A stretch of 64,000 bases of DNA from an uncultured Clostridia bacterium (GTDB lineage: Bacteria; Bacillota; Clostridia; Christensenellales; UBA1242): positions 262,226-326,225 of the forward strand of contig CALWQM010000015.1 of the NCBI GenBank assembly GCA_944383685.1, in the 5' to 3' direction. The first letter of the stretch is position 1, and the number at the start of each line of letters is the position of its first letter. This document shows, piece by piece, positions 27,584 to 35,760 of this stretch. The position numbers and the translations under genes were made by a program. The notes beneath the pieces were generated by a model. The model was given only the letters and a program-made list of their open reading frames with translations, was not told the DNA's origin and did not search any database.

Positions 27584-27659
27584 GGGTTGCTAGCTCAGTT
27601 GGTAGAGCATTCGACTCTTAATCGAAGGGTCCGGGGTTCGAGCCCCCGGCAACCCACCA
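27584..27659 (+). tRNA. tRNA-Lys(CTT)
   Basis: The cloverleaf is complete: acceptor GGGTTGC with GCAACCC, D-arm GCTCAGTTGGTAGAGC, anticodon stem TTCGA/TCGAA with loop CTCTTAA (anticodon CTT), T-arm CGGGG/CCCCG with TTCGAGC, discriminator A and encoded CCA. It is transcribed from the promoter at 27365 together with the upstream decayed copy. Confidence 0.95.
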
Positions 27660-27741
27660 AGCATCATAATTGCCGTTCATAACAGTAGAGCAAGAGAATA
27701 TAAAAACAAAATAATAATCATTAATCCTAAAAATTTTGATT

Positions 27742-27773
27742 AAAAAATCTACGAGAAACCTCGTAGATTTTTT
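27742..27773. terminator. Terminator after tRNA-Lys, shared with trpS
   Basis: A 14-bp perfect stem (27742-27755 with 27760-27773) and 4-nt loop with A- and T-runs at either end lie between the tRNA and convergent trpS. Confidence 0.85.
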
Positions 27774-27793
27774 ATTGTGCTATCAAAAATATA

Positions 27794-28786
27794 TTATCTA
27801 TCTGTTCCAATGGCTTTGCGAACACGAGATAAAACAACCTTGGCAACTTTTTCCGCTTTAACAGCCCCCTCTCTTAAAATTTCGTCAACTTCTTCTTTAT
27901 GACTCATGTAATAGTTAAACTTTTCACGCATAGGTGAAATATAGCGGTTTGCAACTTCAAAAAGTTGTTTCTTTGCCTCTCCCCAAGCAAGCCCATTTTT
28001 TAAATCTTCTTCAAACTTATCAGCTTCCTCTTTTGTGGCAAAAAGTTTGAAAAGTTTGTTCACTGTGCAATCAACATCCTTTGGTTCACCTGGCAAACGA
28101 CTGTCGGTAACAACTCTAAAAATTGATTTTTTGAGAGTTGCTTCATCTGTGAAAAGAATGATTGTGTTGTTGTAACTTTTACTCATCTTTCGCCCATCAA
28201 GCCCAACCAAGGTGTGATTATTGTCATCTATATATTCCTTAGGTTCTTTCAAACATTTGCCATATTTTCCATTAAAGTTGTGGGCAATGTCTCTTGCAAT
28301 TTCAATGTGCTGTTTTTGATCAAGCCCAACAGGAACATAGTCCACATCATAAAGAAGAATATCTGCAGCCATAAGAATAGGATAATTATAAAGTCCCATA
28401 TTTATGCCATCGTCCTTATCAAGCCCCTGTTCTTCATTTTTTTCAACACATGCTTTATAGGCATGAGCTCTGTTCATAAGCCCCTTAGGTGTTACATTGC
28501 AAAGTATCCAGTTAAGTTCAAAATCTTCTTTAATGTCACTTTGTCTATAAAAAACAACTTTCTTAGGGTCAAGTCCGCAGGCAAGCCATGTGCAAGCAAT
28601 ATTGTAAAAATATTCTTTCATCTCTTCTTTATTTTTCAAAGTGGTAAGAGCATGATAATCGGCAATAAAATAGTAACATTCATAGTCACTGTTATTGCTT
28701 AGTTCAATCGCTGGTTTGATTGCTCCAAAATAATTTCCAATATGTGCATATCCTGTTGGCTTTATACCTGTTAAAACTCTTTTCAT
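27794..28786 (-). CDS. trpS: Tryptophanyl-tRNA synthetase
   Basis: The 330-residue class I synthetase charges tRNA-Trp. It has the HIGH-type motif AHIGNYFGA at residues 14-22, YYFIADYHALTT, VGLDQKQHIEIARDIA, and the KMSKS loop in GRKMSKSYNN near residue 196. AGGAGAAATT precedes the ATG. Its promoter overlaps the terminator of the upstream XRE gene. The 87-base upstream gap is too short for a T-box leader, so regulation by uncharged tRNA is unlikely here. Confidence 0.96.
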   Translation of the reverse strand: MKRVLTGIKPTGYAHIGNYFGAIKPAIELSNNSDYECYYFIADYHALTTLKNKEEMKEYFYNIACTWLACGLDPKKVVFYRQSDIKEDFELNWILCNVTPKGLMNRAHAYKACVEKNEEQGLDKDDGINMGLYNYPILMAADILLYDVDYVPVGLDQKQHIEIARDIAHNFNGKYGKCLKEPKEYIDDNNHTLVGLDGRKMSKSYNNTIILFTDEATLKKSIFRVVTDSRLPGEPKDVDCTVNKLFKLFATKEEADKFEEDLKNGLAWGEAKKQLFEVANRYISPMREKFNYYMSHKEEVDEILREGAVKAEKVAKVVLSRVRKAIGTDR

Positions 28787-28808
28787 AATTTCTCCTAAAT
28801 TACAAATA

Positions 28809-28838
28809 AGTTTAACACTAAAAAATAAAAATTGTCAA
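28809..28838 (-). promoter_or_regulatory. Promoter of trpS, overlapping the xre terminator
   Basis: The -35 TTGACA (28833-28838) lies within an arm of the upstream terminator hairpin. After 18 bp comes -10 TAAACT (28809-28814), 23 bases before the trpS start. Confidence 0.6.
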
Positions 28839-28853
28839 GTAATTGACAATTTT
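28828..28853 (-). terminator. Terminator of the XRE regulator gene
   Basis: An 11-bp perfect stem (28828-28838 with 28843-28853) with a GTAA loop is followed on the minus strand by TTTATTTTTTA. It lies 21 bases past the stop codon. Confidence 0.75.
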
Positions 28854-28873
28854 ATAACAATAAATTAATAATC

Positions 28874-29197
28874 TTATTTCATGCTTTCCATAACTTTAAA
28901 AATCAATTCTTGATTTTCTTCTGTTAAGTTCCTGAAAGCCTCCAAAAAATCTTTTTCTTTTGGATATTCTCTAAACCTTTCACAAAAAAACTGCTCTGGT
29001 GTGACACCGCAAATTTTGATTGCATCCAAAAGATTGTCAGCAGGAATATTCAACTCTCCCATTTCAAATTTGCTGACATAACTTGGAGAAAGCCCCATTC
29101 TTTGAGATAATTCTCTAGCACTTAATTTGGCTTCATTTCTAAAATATTGCACTCTTTTAATTATGAAATCTCTGTAACCATTAGCATCATTTTTCAT
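28874..29197 (-). CDS. XRE-family helix-turn-helix regulator
   Basis: This 107-residue protein has a Cro/CI-type helix-turn-helix at about residues 11-65. Its recognition region is ELSQRMGLSPSYVSKFEMGE, followed by LNIPADNLLDAIKICGVTPEQFF. A short acidic helix (LTEENQELIFKVMESM) follows, common in single-domain XRE regulators. AGAGGAA precedes the ATG. The 230 bases upstream (29198-29424) are AT-rich, with a TATAAT about 14 bases before the start, and otherwise empty. The target is unknown. Confidence 0.88.
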   Translation of the reverse strand: MKNDANGYRDFIIKRVQYFRNEAKLSARELSQRMGLSPSYVSKFEMGELNIPADNLLDAIKICGVTPEQFFCERFREYPKEKDFLEAFRNLTEENQELIFKVMESMK

Positions 29198-29424
29198 ATC
29201 ATTCCTCTTATATTATATTTTACAAATAAAGTTTAAAAACACTGGCTACCTACAATGTTAAAAAATGCTTTACAATATTCATTTTTTAAGATAAATATAT
29301 AATTATAGTAAATATATAATACTTAAAATCTAAAAATAGATACATATTCTTTATCTATGATTAACCAATTCAATAAAATATATTCAACATAGTTTTAAGC
29401 CAATTTATTTTTATAGAAGCAAAA

Positions 29425-30885
29425 TCAGTTATCCAATATGACTTCACCATTTAAAAAAGCATTGAAAAAGCCCTCTAAGTCTACCTTTGCAGTTTTTGAA
29501 AAACTTGCAATCAAATCTCCACTGTTTGCGTTTTTGTAGCAATAACTTTCAAAATATTCTTTCAGGCATTTCATAAACTTTGCCTCCCCAAGGGTTTGCC
29601 TTAAATTATCATATAAAAGGACACCTTTTGTATATACACAATTCACATATTCTGGCTCGGTGTTAAATTCACTTAAATTGCGGTTCATACTTTCATCAAC
29701 ATCACCATTAATTTCACTATAAACATCAACAAAAAGTCTGTAAGTGTTTTCTGCTCCATTTATGATGTTTTTATAATCAAGTCCATACTCACCATGTTTT
29801 TCAAAAAATAATGCCGTGCTATACTCCGTTAAACTTTCATCAAGCCAAGCTTCTTGATATTCATTATTTCCAACCAATGAATACCACCATTGGTGAGCAA
29901 GTTCATGCACAATCACATATCTATAAGTTTCTTCATCGGTAACCGCATCCGAAATGTAAACAAGGTTTGGATACTCCATACCGCCAAAGCAAAAACTTGT
30001 TTTAACAACATTTAAGGTCTTATATGGATATTCGCCAAACATGTTGGAAAACTCTTGCAAAACTTGGCAAGAAAGGGTTAAATTTTCTTCATAATTTTCA
30101 TCATCATAATAGTAATAATTTACTGTAACTCCATCAACAGTGTTACTTGCTTTTTGAAATTTTTCACTGAGAACAAAACAAAAATCTCTCAGTTTTTCAC
30201 CTTTAACAGAAGTTGTTTTTCTTCCATTTTCTATTTTTTCATCAACCACATCCCCACTTGATGCCATTGTGTATTTTTCATTGTAAGTTATTTGAACATT
30301 ATAGTTTGCAATGTCACTATAAAAAGGGTCGCCATTAGAAACAAACTTATTTTCAACAAAGCCATTTTCATACACGCAAACAATAGGATAAAAATTGCCA
30401 AAATTGATGGAGTTTTCGCCATATCCAAGCCTGTGATTTATGTTGGCAAGAGTGATTGTGTAATCTAAACAAATTTTCACATTTTCATCAGGATAAATTT
30501 CACTTGGCAAAACAACAGTCAAAATGCTGTTTTTGTCACCTTCAACAACAAATTCAGTATCTGTATCATTACAAGTTGCTCCCTTCACTTCTATTCCGCC
30601 GTAACTAGCCCCATTTGGATAAGCCTTATCAAAACTTGAAGTTGAAACAACACTGGTTCCCTCATTAAAAGCATTTGCATACAAGAAAAATTCAAGCTTA
30701 TTAAGTGCATTATCTGTGTTATTATAATAATTCAAGGTTTGTGAACAAGTTAAAGTGTGATTTTGCTCATCATAGACACAGTCTATTGTGTAAGTTGATA
30801 AATTTTCAAATTCATTATTATTACATCCAAAAAGAAAAATTGGCAGTGCAAGAATAAAAACTAATAAAAATGATAATCTTTTCAT
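29425..30885 (-). CDS. M1-family zinc metallopeptidase lipoprotein
   Basis: The 486-residue protein begins with a lipoprotein signal peptide ending LFGC near residue 21, so it is anchored outside the membrane. The M1 aminopeptidase features are clear: GGMEYPNLVYIS in place of GAMEN, the zinc motif HELAHQWWYSLVG, and the third ligand in EAWLDESLTEYS, followed by a helical C-terminal domain. It probably trims peptides at the cell surface. It has no Shine-Dalgarno, and a TAAAAT element ends five bases before the ATG, so a leaderless mRNA is possible. It is divergent from the dnaD-like gene. Confidence 0.88.
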   Translation of the reverse strand: MKRLSFLLVFILALPIFLFGCNNNEFENLSTYTIDCVYDEQNHTLTCSQTLNYYNNTDNALNKLEFFLYANAFNEGTSVVSTSSFDKAYPNGASYGGIEVKGATCNDTDTEFVVEGDKNSILTVVLPSEIYPDENVKICLDYTITLANINHRLGYGENSINFGNFYPIVCVYENGFVENKFVSNGDPFYSDIANYNVQITYNEKYTMASSGDVVDEKIENGRKTTSVKGEKLRDFCFVLSEKFQKASNTVDGVTVNYYYYDDENYEENLTLSCQVLQEFSNMFGEYPYKTLNVVKTSFCFGGMEYPNLVYISDAVTDEETYRYVIVHELAHQWWYSLVGNNEYQEAWLDESLTEYSTALFFEKHGEYGLDYKNIINGAENTYRLFVDVYSEINGDVDESMNRNLSEFNTEPEYVNCVYTKGVLLYDNLRQTLGEAKFMKCLKEYFESYCYKNANSGDLIASFSKTAKVDLEGFFNAFLNGEVILDN

Positions 30886-30927
30886 GTTGTATTTTATTAA
30901 TGAACAACCTAAAACATTACGAAAAAC

Positions 30928-30956
30928 TTGTAAATAATTTTAAATTGTGTTACAAT
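30928..30956 (+). promoter_or_regulatory. Promoter of the dnaD-dnaI pair
   Basis: TTGTAA (30928-30933), a 17-bp spacer and TACAAT (30951-30956) lie 19 bases before the dnaD-like start. Confidence 0.65.
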
Positions 30957-30975
30957 TTTGCTGTGAGGTATAAAA

Positions 30976-32415
30976 ATGGCATTTTGTAAACTTTCTGTTG
31001 AAGCCGTAGCAAATAATTCTGTTAAGGTTGATAACATTTTCATTAACAACTATCTTCCTTATGCACCTGAGGAGTGCGTTAAGGTTTATCTATATGGTCT
31101 TTACAAATGCCAAGACGCAAGTTCACAAGATAACACCCTGCAAAACTTTGCAAATGAGCTTAATATGAAAGAAGAAGATGTTGAATCTTGCTTTCATTAT
31201 TGGCAAGAGCAAGGACTTGTCCAAATTTTGGAGGTTATCCCTTTTGAAGTTAGGTTTTTGCCAATCACTGATGTTTTAAACCACACAAAAAAATATAATG
31301 TTAAAAAATATGAAACTTTCAACACACAGGCACAAGAAATTTTGTCTGGTCGCATGATTACCCCTAAGGAATATGAGGAATATTATTACATAATTGATGA
31401 ACTTCACATGGAAAAGGAAGCGCTTTTAATGATTATTAAATATTGCGTGAACACAAAGAAAAGCGACAACATCAATTATGCCTATATCACAACCGTTGCC
31501 AAAGATTTTGTCAACAAAAAAATACTTTTAGCAAAACAAGTTGAAGAATATCTTTGCCAGCTTGAAGGTATGCATGAAGGTGTTGAAATGGTGTTCAAAA
31601 CTCTTAAATCAAAACGAATGCCAACCATCACTGAACGCACAACCTATAAAATGTGGAAAGATGAGCTTGGTTTTGATGACAGTGTTATTTTGTATGTTGC
31701 CAAACAAATGAAAAAGCCAAATTTTGAATATCTTGATATGTTACTAAAAAAATATCATTCACTTAAATTAAACAAGATAGATGATATTGTGAATTATGAA
31801 AGCGAAAGAAAGGAAACCCTTGAAATTGCCAAAAAAGTTACCGCAAATTTGGGACTTTACTATGAAAATCTTGAACCAGTTGTTGATAACTATGTTTTTA
31901 GATGGTTTAATATGGGCTTTTCAATTCCAATGCTGGAACAAATTTCAAATTATTGCTTCAAAACAAATGTCCGCACCCTTGATGGAATGGATATTGTGCT
32001 TGCAAAATTCAATAAACTTGGAATACTGACAGAGCAAAGTTTAACAGAATATTTTAACGGAGTTTTGGCAGTTGACAAGCAAATTAAACAAATATTGGAA
32101 AGCATTGGTCTATCTCGCCATGTCAACCAGTTTGACAGAGATAAATTTCGAATTTGGACTGAGGTTTGGAAGTTGCCAAGTGATGTGCTGGAATATGCCT
32201 GCACCCTTGCAATAGGCAAAGACCAACCAATGCAATACTTAAGTTCAATTCTTTCAACTTTCCATGATAAAAATGTTAAAACGATTGAAGATGCAAAAAA
32301 TTGCACAAGCATCACTTCAAAGAAAGTTAATGGCAAGAAGTTTAATAATGAAAGAGATTACACTCGTGAAGAAATGAATGCATTGTTCCAATCTATTGAA
32401 GAAATTGAGGTGTGA
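30976..32415 (+). CDS. DnaD/DnaB-like replication initiation protein
   Basis: The 479-residue protein has an N-terminal winged-helix region (about 1-110) and at least two DnaD/DnaB2-type helical repeats. One is around residues 200-270 (MPTITERTTYKMWKDELGFD). The other is around 380-440 (DRDKFRIWTEVWKLPSDVLE), followed by ACTLAIGKDQPMQYLSSILS. These modules bind DNA and help place the replicative helicase at the origin or at restarting forks. GAGGTA precedes the ATG. A DnaI-type loader follows one base after its stop, so the pair probably forms the helicase-loading system. The gene may correspond to dnaB or dnaD of Bacillus; I cannot say which. Confidence 0.85.
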   Translation: MAFCKLSVEAVANNSVKVDNIFINNYLPYAPEECVKVYLYGLYKCQDASSQDNTLQNFANELNMKEEDVESCFHYWQEQGLVQILEVIPFEVRFLPITDVLNHTKKYNVKKYETFNTQAQEILSGRMITPKEYEEYYYIIDELHMEKEALLMIIKYCVNTKKSDNINYAYITTVAKDFVNKKILLAKQVEEYLCQLEGMHEGVEMVFKTLKSKRMPTITERTTYKMWKDELGFDDSVILYVAKQMKKPNFEYLDMLLKKYHSLKLNKIDDIVNYESERKETLEIAKKVTANLGLYYENLEPVVDNYVFRWFNMGFSIPMLEQISNYCFKTNVRTLDGMDIVLAKFNKLGILTEQSLTEYFNGVLAVDKQIKQILESIGLSRHVNQFDRDKFRIWTEVWKLPSDVLEYACTLAIGKDQPMQYLSSILSTFHDKNVKTIEDAKNCTSITSKKVNGKKFNNERDYTREEMNALFQSIEEIEV

Positions 32416-32416
32416 T

Positions 32417-33307
32417 ATGAATAGAGAAATGTTAAAAAAAGCGGAAAACATTATAACAGAAAAAAGACTTAATAATGAAAGAATTTACAATGATTTACTT
32501 GAAGAATTTTCCAAGGAAAAAACTTTTGCAAGACTTAGAGCAACCTATCAAAATGAATTAATTGAAAATGCCAAAAAGGATGCTTATGGCAAAAAAGTTG
32601 ACAGAACAAGGGAAAAAGCATTAAAGAAAGAACTTGACGAATACTTCAAAAAAAATGGACAAATCAACGAAGTAAATTACTCTTGCAAAAAGTGTAAAGA
32701 CCAAGGCTATATTGATGGAAATATGTGCAACTGCCTTAAAAAGGAAATTTCAAATATCCTTTTAGAAGAAAGCAATTTTGGAAAATTAGTTTCTTTCAAA
32801 GATGCCGAAAAAGGTGTCGGTGGAAATTTAAAACTTCTTTATCAAAAAATGCAAGAATGGTGCCATAGTGATTTCAAAAAGAACACAATAATAATTTCCG
32901 GGCAAGTTGGCACAGGCAAAACATATTTAACAAAGGCAATTGCAAATGAACTTATTAACCTTGGAAAAATTGTTAAATTGGTTTCTGCTTTTCAAATGAA
33001 CATTGACTTTAATGAATATGTTAAAACAAAAGATAAAAACTTTATAGATGATTACTTAAATTGCGAATTTCTTTTTATTGATGACCTTGGAACAGAAGTT
33101 TATTATAAAAACAGCACAGACCAAAATATTTACAATATTTTAAATGACAGACAAATCAAAAAACTTTACACGATAATCACAACTAACTTAGATTTGGCTG
33201 AAATTAAAGAAAAGTATGGCGAAAGAACCTTTTCAAGGATAACAAATAAAGATGTGTCTATTCTTGTTAACTTAAAAGGCGAAGATTTAAGAATTAATAA
33301 AAAATAA
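32417..33307 (+). CDS. dnaI: Helicase loader ATPase, DnaI/DnaC type
   Basis: The 296-residue AAA+ protein loads the replicative helicase. An N-terminal helicase-binding region includes a Cys cluster (YSCKKCKDQGYIDGNMCNC) typical of DnaI zinc-binding domains. The ATPase core has Walker A ISGQVGTGKTYLTKAIA near residue 158, Walker B FLFIDDLGTE near 215, and sensor ITTNLDLAEI. I use the ATG at 32417, preceded by GAGGTG and placed one base after the dnaD-like stop. An upstream in-frame start at 32378 would overlap that gene and lacks a site. Confidence 0.92.
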   Translation: MNREMLKKAENIITEKRLNNERIYNDLLEEFSKEKTFARLRATYQNELIENAKKDAYGKKVDRTREKALKKELDEYFKKNGQINEVNYSCKKCKDQGYIDGNMCNCLKKEISNILLEESNFGKLVSFKDAEKGVGGNLKLLYQKMQEWCHSDFKKNTIIISGQVGTGKTYLTKAIANELINLGKIVKLVSAFQMNIDFNEYVKTKDKNFIDDYLNCEFLFIDDLGTEVYYKNSTDQNIYNILNDRQIKKLYTIITTNLDLAEIKEKYGERTFSRITNKDVSILVNLKGEDLRINKK

Positions 33308-33332
33308 ATTTAGCATTTTGCTAAATTTATTT
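33302..33332. terminator. Terminator after dnaI, shared with the MBL gene
   Basis: A 14-bp perfect stem (33302-33315 with 33319-33332) and 3-nt loop contain the dnaI stop codon and continue into a T-run. The convergent gene ends just beyond. Confidence 0.85.
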
Positions 33333-33334
33333 TT

Positions 33335-33952
33335 TTATCTACTTAAAAATTTTATATATGTTGAAATCACCTTATCTTGTGATGTTTTAGGGTAATCTTC
33401 CCCGTGCCCGCAATGCATAATTTGATAATCTATCTTAGAAAGACTTTTCAAGCTTTTCAGCATTTCTTCTTTGTTTCCGCCATATAAATCCATTCTTCCA
33501 ATTCCACGGCCAATAATAACATCGCCCATAAATAGCTCCCCGTCAACAAGGAAACCCATATCGCTTTTGCTGTGTCCACCAAGTTGCATATACTGAACTT
33601 CAAAATTTCCAACTTTTGTTTTTCCATTTCCACTTAAAAAACAAAATTTGCTGAAATCTTTAATTCCTAAAAATAAACCTTCATAATCACATGAATAATT
33701 CTTTTTGTTATCTTCTAAATATTCTTTGGCAAACTCACTTAAATATATTTTTGTGTCAAAAGTATTCGCATATTCTTCAACATAATATGCATGGTCAAAA
33801 TGTCCATGTGTTAGAAGCACCCCAACAACCTTTTTATTGCCAATATGCTTTTTTATTTCACTTGCAGGAATGCCACAATCAACAATTAAAACTTCATTGT
33901 TTTTTTCTAATATAAAAACATTGCTTTCATAAAAATAGCTTACAAGTCTCAT
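33335..33952 (-). CDS. Metallo-beta-lactamase-fold hydrolase (glyoxalase II-like)
   Basis: The 205-residue protein has the MBL metal motifs: LTHGHFDHAYYVEEY near residue 48 (HxHxDH), GGHSKSDMGFLV near 124, LFMGDVIIG with the bridging Asp, and a C-terminal HCGHGEDYP. The arrangement fits the glyoxalase II-like group that hydrolyses thioesters such as S-lactoylglutathione or a bacillithiol equivalent. The true substrate is not evident. AGAGGTG precedes the ATG. It is monocistronic. Confidence 0.88.
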   Translation of the reverse strand: MRLVSYFYESNVFILEKNNEVLIVDCGIPASEIKKHIGNKKVVGVLLTHGHFDHAYYVEEYANTFDTKIYLSEFAKEYLEDNKKNYSCDYEGLFLGIKDFSKFCFLSGNGKTKVGNFEVQYMQLGGHSKSDMGFLVDGELFMGDVIIGRGIGRMDLYGGNKEEMLKSLKSLSKIDYQIMHCGHGEDYPKTSQDKVISTYIKFLSR

Positions 33953-34050
33953 AAAACACCTCTAAAAGAGATTTTATCCCTTTTTAACAAAAAAAGTCAA
34001 GCCACAACTACACTTTAATTAACTTTTACAAAAATAAAAGTATAAAAATG

Positions 34051-34079
34051 TTGACAAAATATAAAAAAATTAGTAAAAT
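34051..34079 (+). promoter_or_regulatory. Promoter of tRNA-Trp
   Basis: TTGACA (34051-34056), a 17-bp spacer and TAAAAT (34074-34079) lie 17 bases before the tRNA. Confidence 0.8.
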
Positions 34080-34096
34080 TAGAAAGTAACTTATTT

Positions 34097-34170
34097 AGGG
34101 GTGTAGTTCATCGGTAGAATGAGAGTCTCCAAAACTCCAGAGGAGGGTTCGATTCCTTCCACCCCTGCCA
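34097..34170 (+). tRNA. tRNA-Trp(CCA)
   Basis: A complete cloverleaf is visible: acceptor AGGGGTG with CACCCCT, a D-arm beginning GTTC, anticodon loop CTCCAAA (anticodon CCA), T-loop TTCGATT, discriminator G and encoded CCA. The matching synthetase gene trpS is about 5 kb away. The last 16 bases recur downstream at 34304. Confidence 0.93.
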
Positions 34171-34328
34171 TTAGAAAAATTTAATATTTATTTTTGAAAG
34201 GAATCGAACCAAGGTTCGACCCTTGGTCGGGCAGACCGCAAACAAGTTGCTCCCGGCTTTGGCTAAAAACAAGCTCACAGGCTTGTTTTTTTAACGCGTC
34301 GCCCCTTCCACCCCTGCCATTAGAAAAA
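34155..34328 (+). repeat. 25-bp direct repeat of the tRNA-Trp 3' end
   Basis: The 25 bases at 34155-34179 (tRNA 3' end plus nine flanking bases) recur exactly at 34304-34328, 149 bp apart. This is the arrangement left by tRNA-targeted integration or by a local duplication. The spacer has no coding sequence, so any element is lost or was never a large one. Confidence 0.75.
34198..34290 (+). other. Structured tRNA-derived spacer, possible small RNA
   Basis: Between the repeats lies an inverted 13-base copy of the tRNA-Trp T-arm (34198-34210). Two short hairpins follow (CCAAGG/CCTTGG at 34209-34226; GGTC/GACC at 34225-34237). A terminator-like stem (AAACAAGC/GCTTGTTT, about 34267-34288) ends in seven Ts. 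If transcription passes the tRNA, this would give a structured RNA of roughly 100 nt. Confidence 0.4.
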
Positions 34329-34535
34329 AACTGCGTTATATATTCATTTTGAAACAAGTTTCAAAATTTCATTTGACACTTGTTTTTTTCTTTTTGCGAC
34401 CATACGCAACTCGCAAATATACTGCGAGTTGGTCGCAACTTTAAATTTATTAAATTATTAAATTTTACTTAACATATAACACAACTTAAAATAAATTTTA
34501 TAACTTTAAAACTGCGTTATATATTCATTTTGAAA
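34327..34535 (+). repeat. 28-bp direct repeats flanking a hairpin-rich segment
   Basis: The 28 bases at 34327-34354 recur exactly at 34508-34535. Between them are a good plus-strand terminator (34352-34385, stem AAACAAGT/ACTTGTTT with T-run) and a strong 14-bp hairpin with a 6-nt bulge (34396-34436, ends GCGACC and GGTCGC). No open reading frame is present. Confidence 0.7.
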
Positions 34536-34540
34536 AATAA

Positions 34541-34566
34541 AAAATAAGTAGATTTCTACTTATTTT
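34541..34566 (-). terminator. Terminator of the DUF378 gene
   Basis: An 11-bp stem (34541-34551 with 34556-34566) and 4-nt loop are followed on the minus strand by TTTTTATTTTTC. It overlaps the stop codon. Confidence 0.75.
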
Positions 34567-34801
34567 TTTCGTCATGTTCTTTCTTGTATTTGCACCCTAA
34601 GTCAAGCATTCCTCTTGAAATTATAGGTGAAATTATAAGCCAAATTGCTGCAAGCATAATTAAGATGTAAATAATTATTGAACCTGCATTTCTGCCCATA
34701 CACATCCAATTCACAAGGTCAAAATTGAAGATACCAACAAGCCCCCAATTTATACCTCCAATGATTGTTAGGATGTAGGCAATATAGTTTGCAATTATCA
34801 T
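34556..34801 (-). CDS. DUF378-family small membrane protein
   Basis: The 81-residue protein has two membrane helices: YIAYILTIIGGINWGLVGIF, with the NWGLVG signature of DUF378 (Bacillus YuzA), and SIIIYILIMLAAIWLIISPI. A charged tail follows. The function of the family is unknown. The ATG at 34801 is preceded by AAAGGAG at good spacing; the frame is open upstream to 34852 but without a site or similarity. Confidence 0.85.
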   Translation of the reverse strand: MIIANYIAYILTIIGGINWGLVGIFNFDLVNWMCMGRNAGSIIIYILIMLAAIWLIISPIISRGMLDLGCKYKKEHDEKNK

Positions 34802-34932
34802 AACTTTCTCTCCTTTATGAGTAGTGTGTTCACTTTGATATTTTTTATGCAAACTATTTTAACAGGTTTGAAGAAAACAAAATTTGAAAAAATATTAAAA
34901 CTTGTTATTTCAATTTCGCTTAAACAAAATTA

Positions 34933-35760
34933 TCAATAACCATATTTATTTATATTCTTATTTCGCCAATCGTCATCCACTTTCACAAAAAGGTGAATAA
35001 CAACCTGCTTATCAAAAAGGCTTTCTGCATACTCCCTTGCACGAACACCAATTTCTTTCAAATTAATTCCGTTTTTGCCAATAATGATGCCCTTGTGTCT
35101 GTCTTTTTCACACACAAGCGAAATATCCATCAAAACTCTGTCATTGCTTTCAACATAGTCATCAACAACAACTGCCACTCCATGTGGAATTTCATTGTCA
35201 AATTTATCTAACAAAAGCCCCCTTATAAACTCACAAACTAAAAACTTAATGCTCTTGTCGGTGAACTCGTCATCATCATAAATTTTTTCTTGGACAGGCA
35301 AACTTGAAGCAATCAAATTCACAAGTTCTTGAATATTGATATTTTCTTTAACTGAAATTGAAATATCTGCATCAACTTTTGCAATATCTTTTTTATCTAT
35401 TTTATTTTTAACAACAATAACTTTTTCAGCCTTTTCTTTCAACATCTCTATGTAGGCAAGTTCTTCTTCATCAACTTCTTTCCCAGCATCAAGCAGATAC
35501 AAAACAACATCTGCCGTGGAAATTGCAGATCTCACATTTTTCATCATGAATTTATCCAACTTATTTTTGCTGTGATGAATGCCAGGAGTGTCAATAAAAA
35601 TTATTTGGTAATCTCCACTTGTCACAATACCCAAAATATTGTTTCTTGTGGTCTGCTGACGCTTTGTAACAACGGCAACTTCTTCCCCAACAATTCTATT
35701 CACCAAACTGCTTTTCCCTGCATTAGAACGCCCTAAAACGGCAACATAGCCACATCTCAT
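34933..35760 (-). CDS. era: GTPase Era
   Basis: Era is a GTPase that binds 16S rRNA and helps mature the small subunit. The 275-residue protein has G1 GRSNAGKSSLVN near residue 10, G3 DTPG in IIFIDTPGIHHSK, and G4 in VVKNKIDKKD. A C-terminal KH domain with GIIIGKNGINLKEIG binds RNA. The G1 motif starts only nine residues from the N-terminus, so the protein is slightly short but complete. Its ATG overlaps the ybeY stop by four bases (ATGA), indicating coupling. Confidence 0.95.
   Translation of the reverse strand: MRCGYVAVLGRSNAGKSSLVNRIVGEEVAVVTKRQQTTRNNILGIVTSGDYQIIFIDTPGIHHSKNKLDKFMMKNVRSAISTADVVLYLLDAGKEVDEEELAYIEMLKEKAEKVIVVKNKIDKKDIAKVDADISISVKENINIQELVNLIASSLPVQEKIYDDDEFTDKSIKFLVCEFIRGLLLDKFDNEIPHGVAVVVDDYVESNDRVLMDISLVCEKDRHKGIIIGKNGINLKEIGVRAREYAESLFDKQVVIHLFVKVDDDWRNKNINKYGY

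Noticed and set aside
28787..28873. A T-box leader for trpS
   Set aside because: The gap is 87 bases and contains a terminator and promoter only; no T-box sequence is visible.
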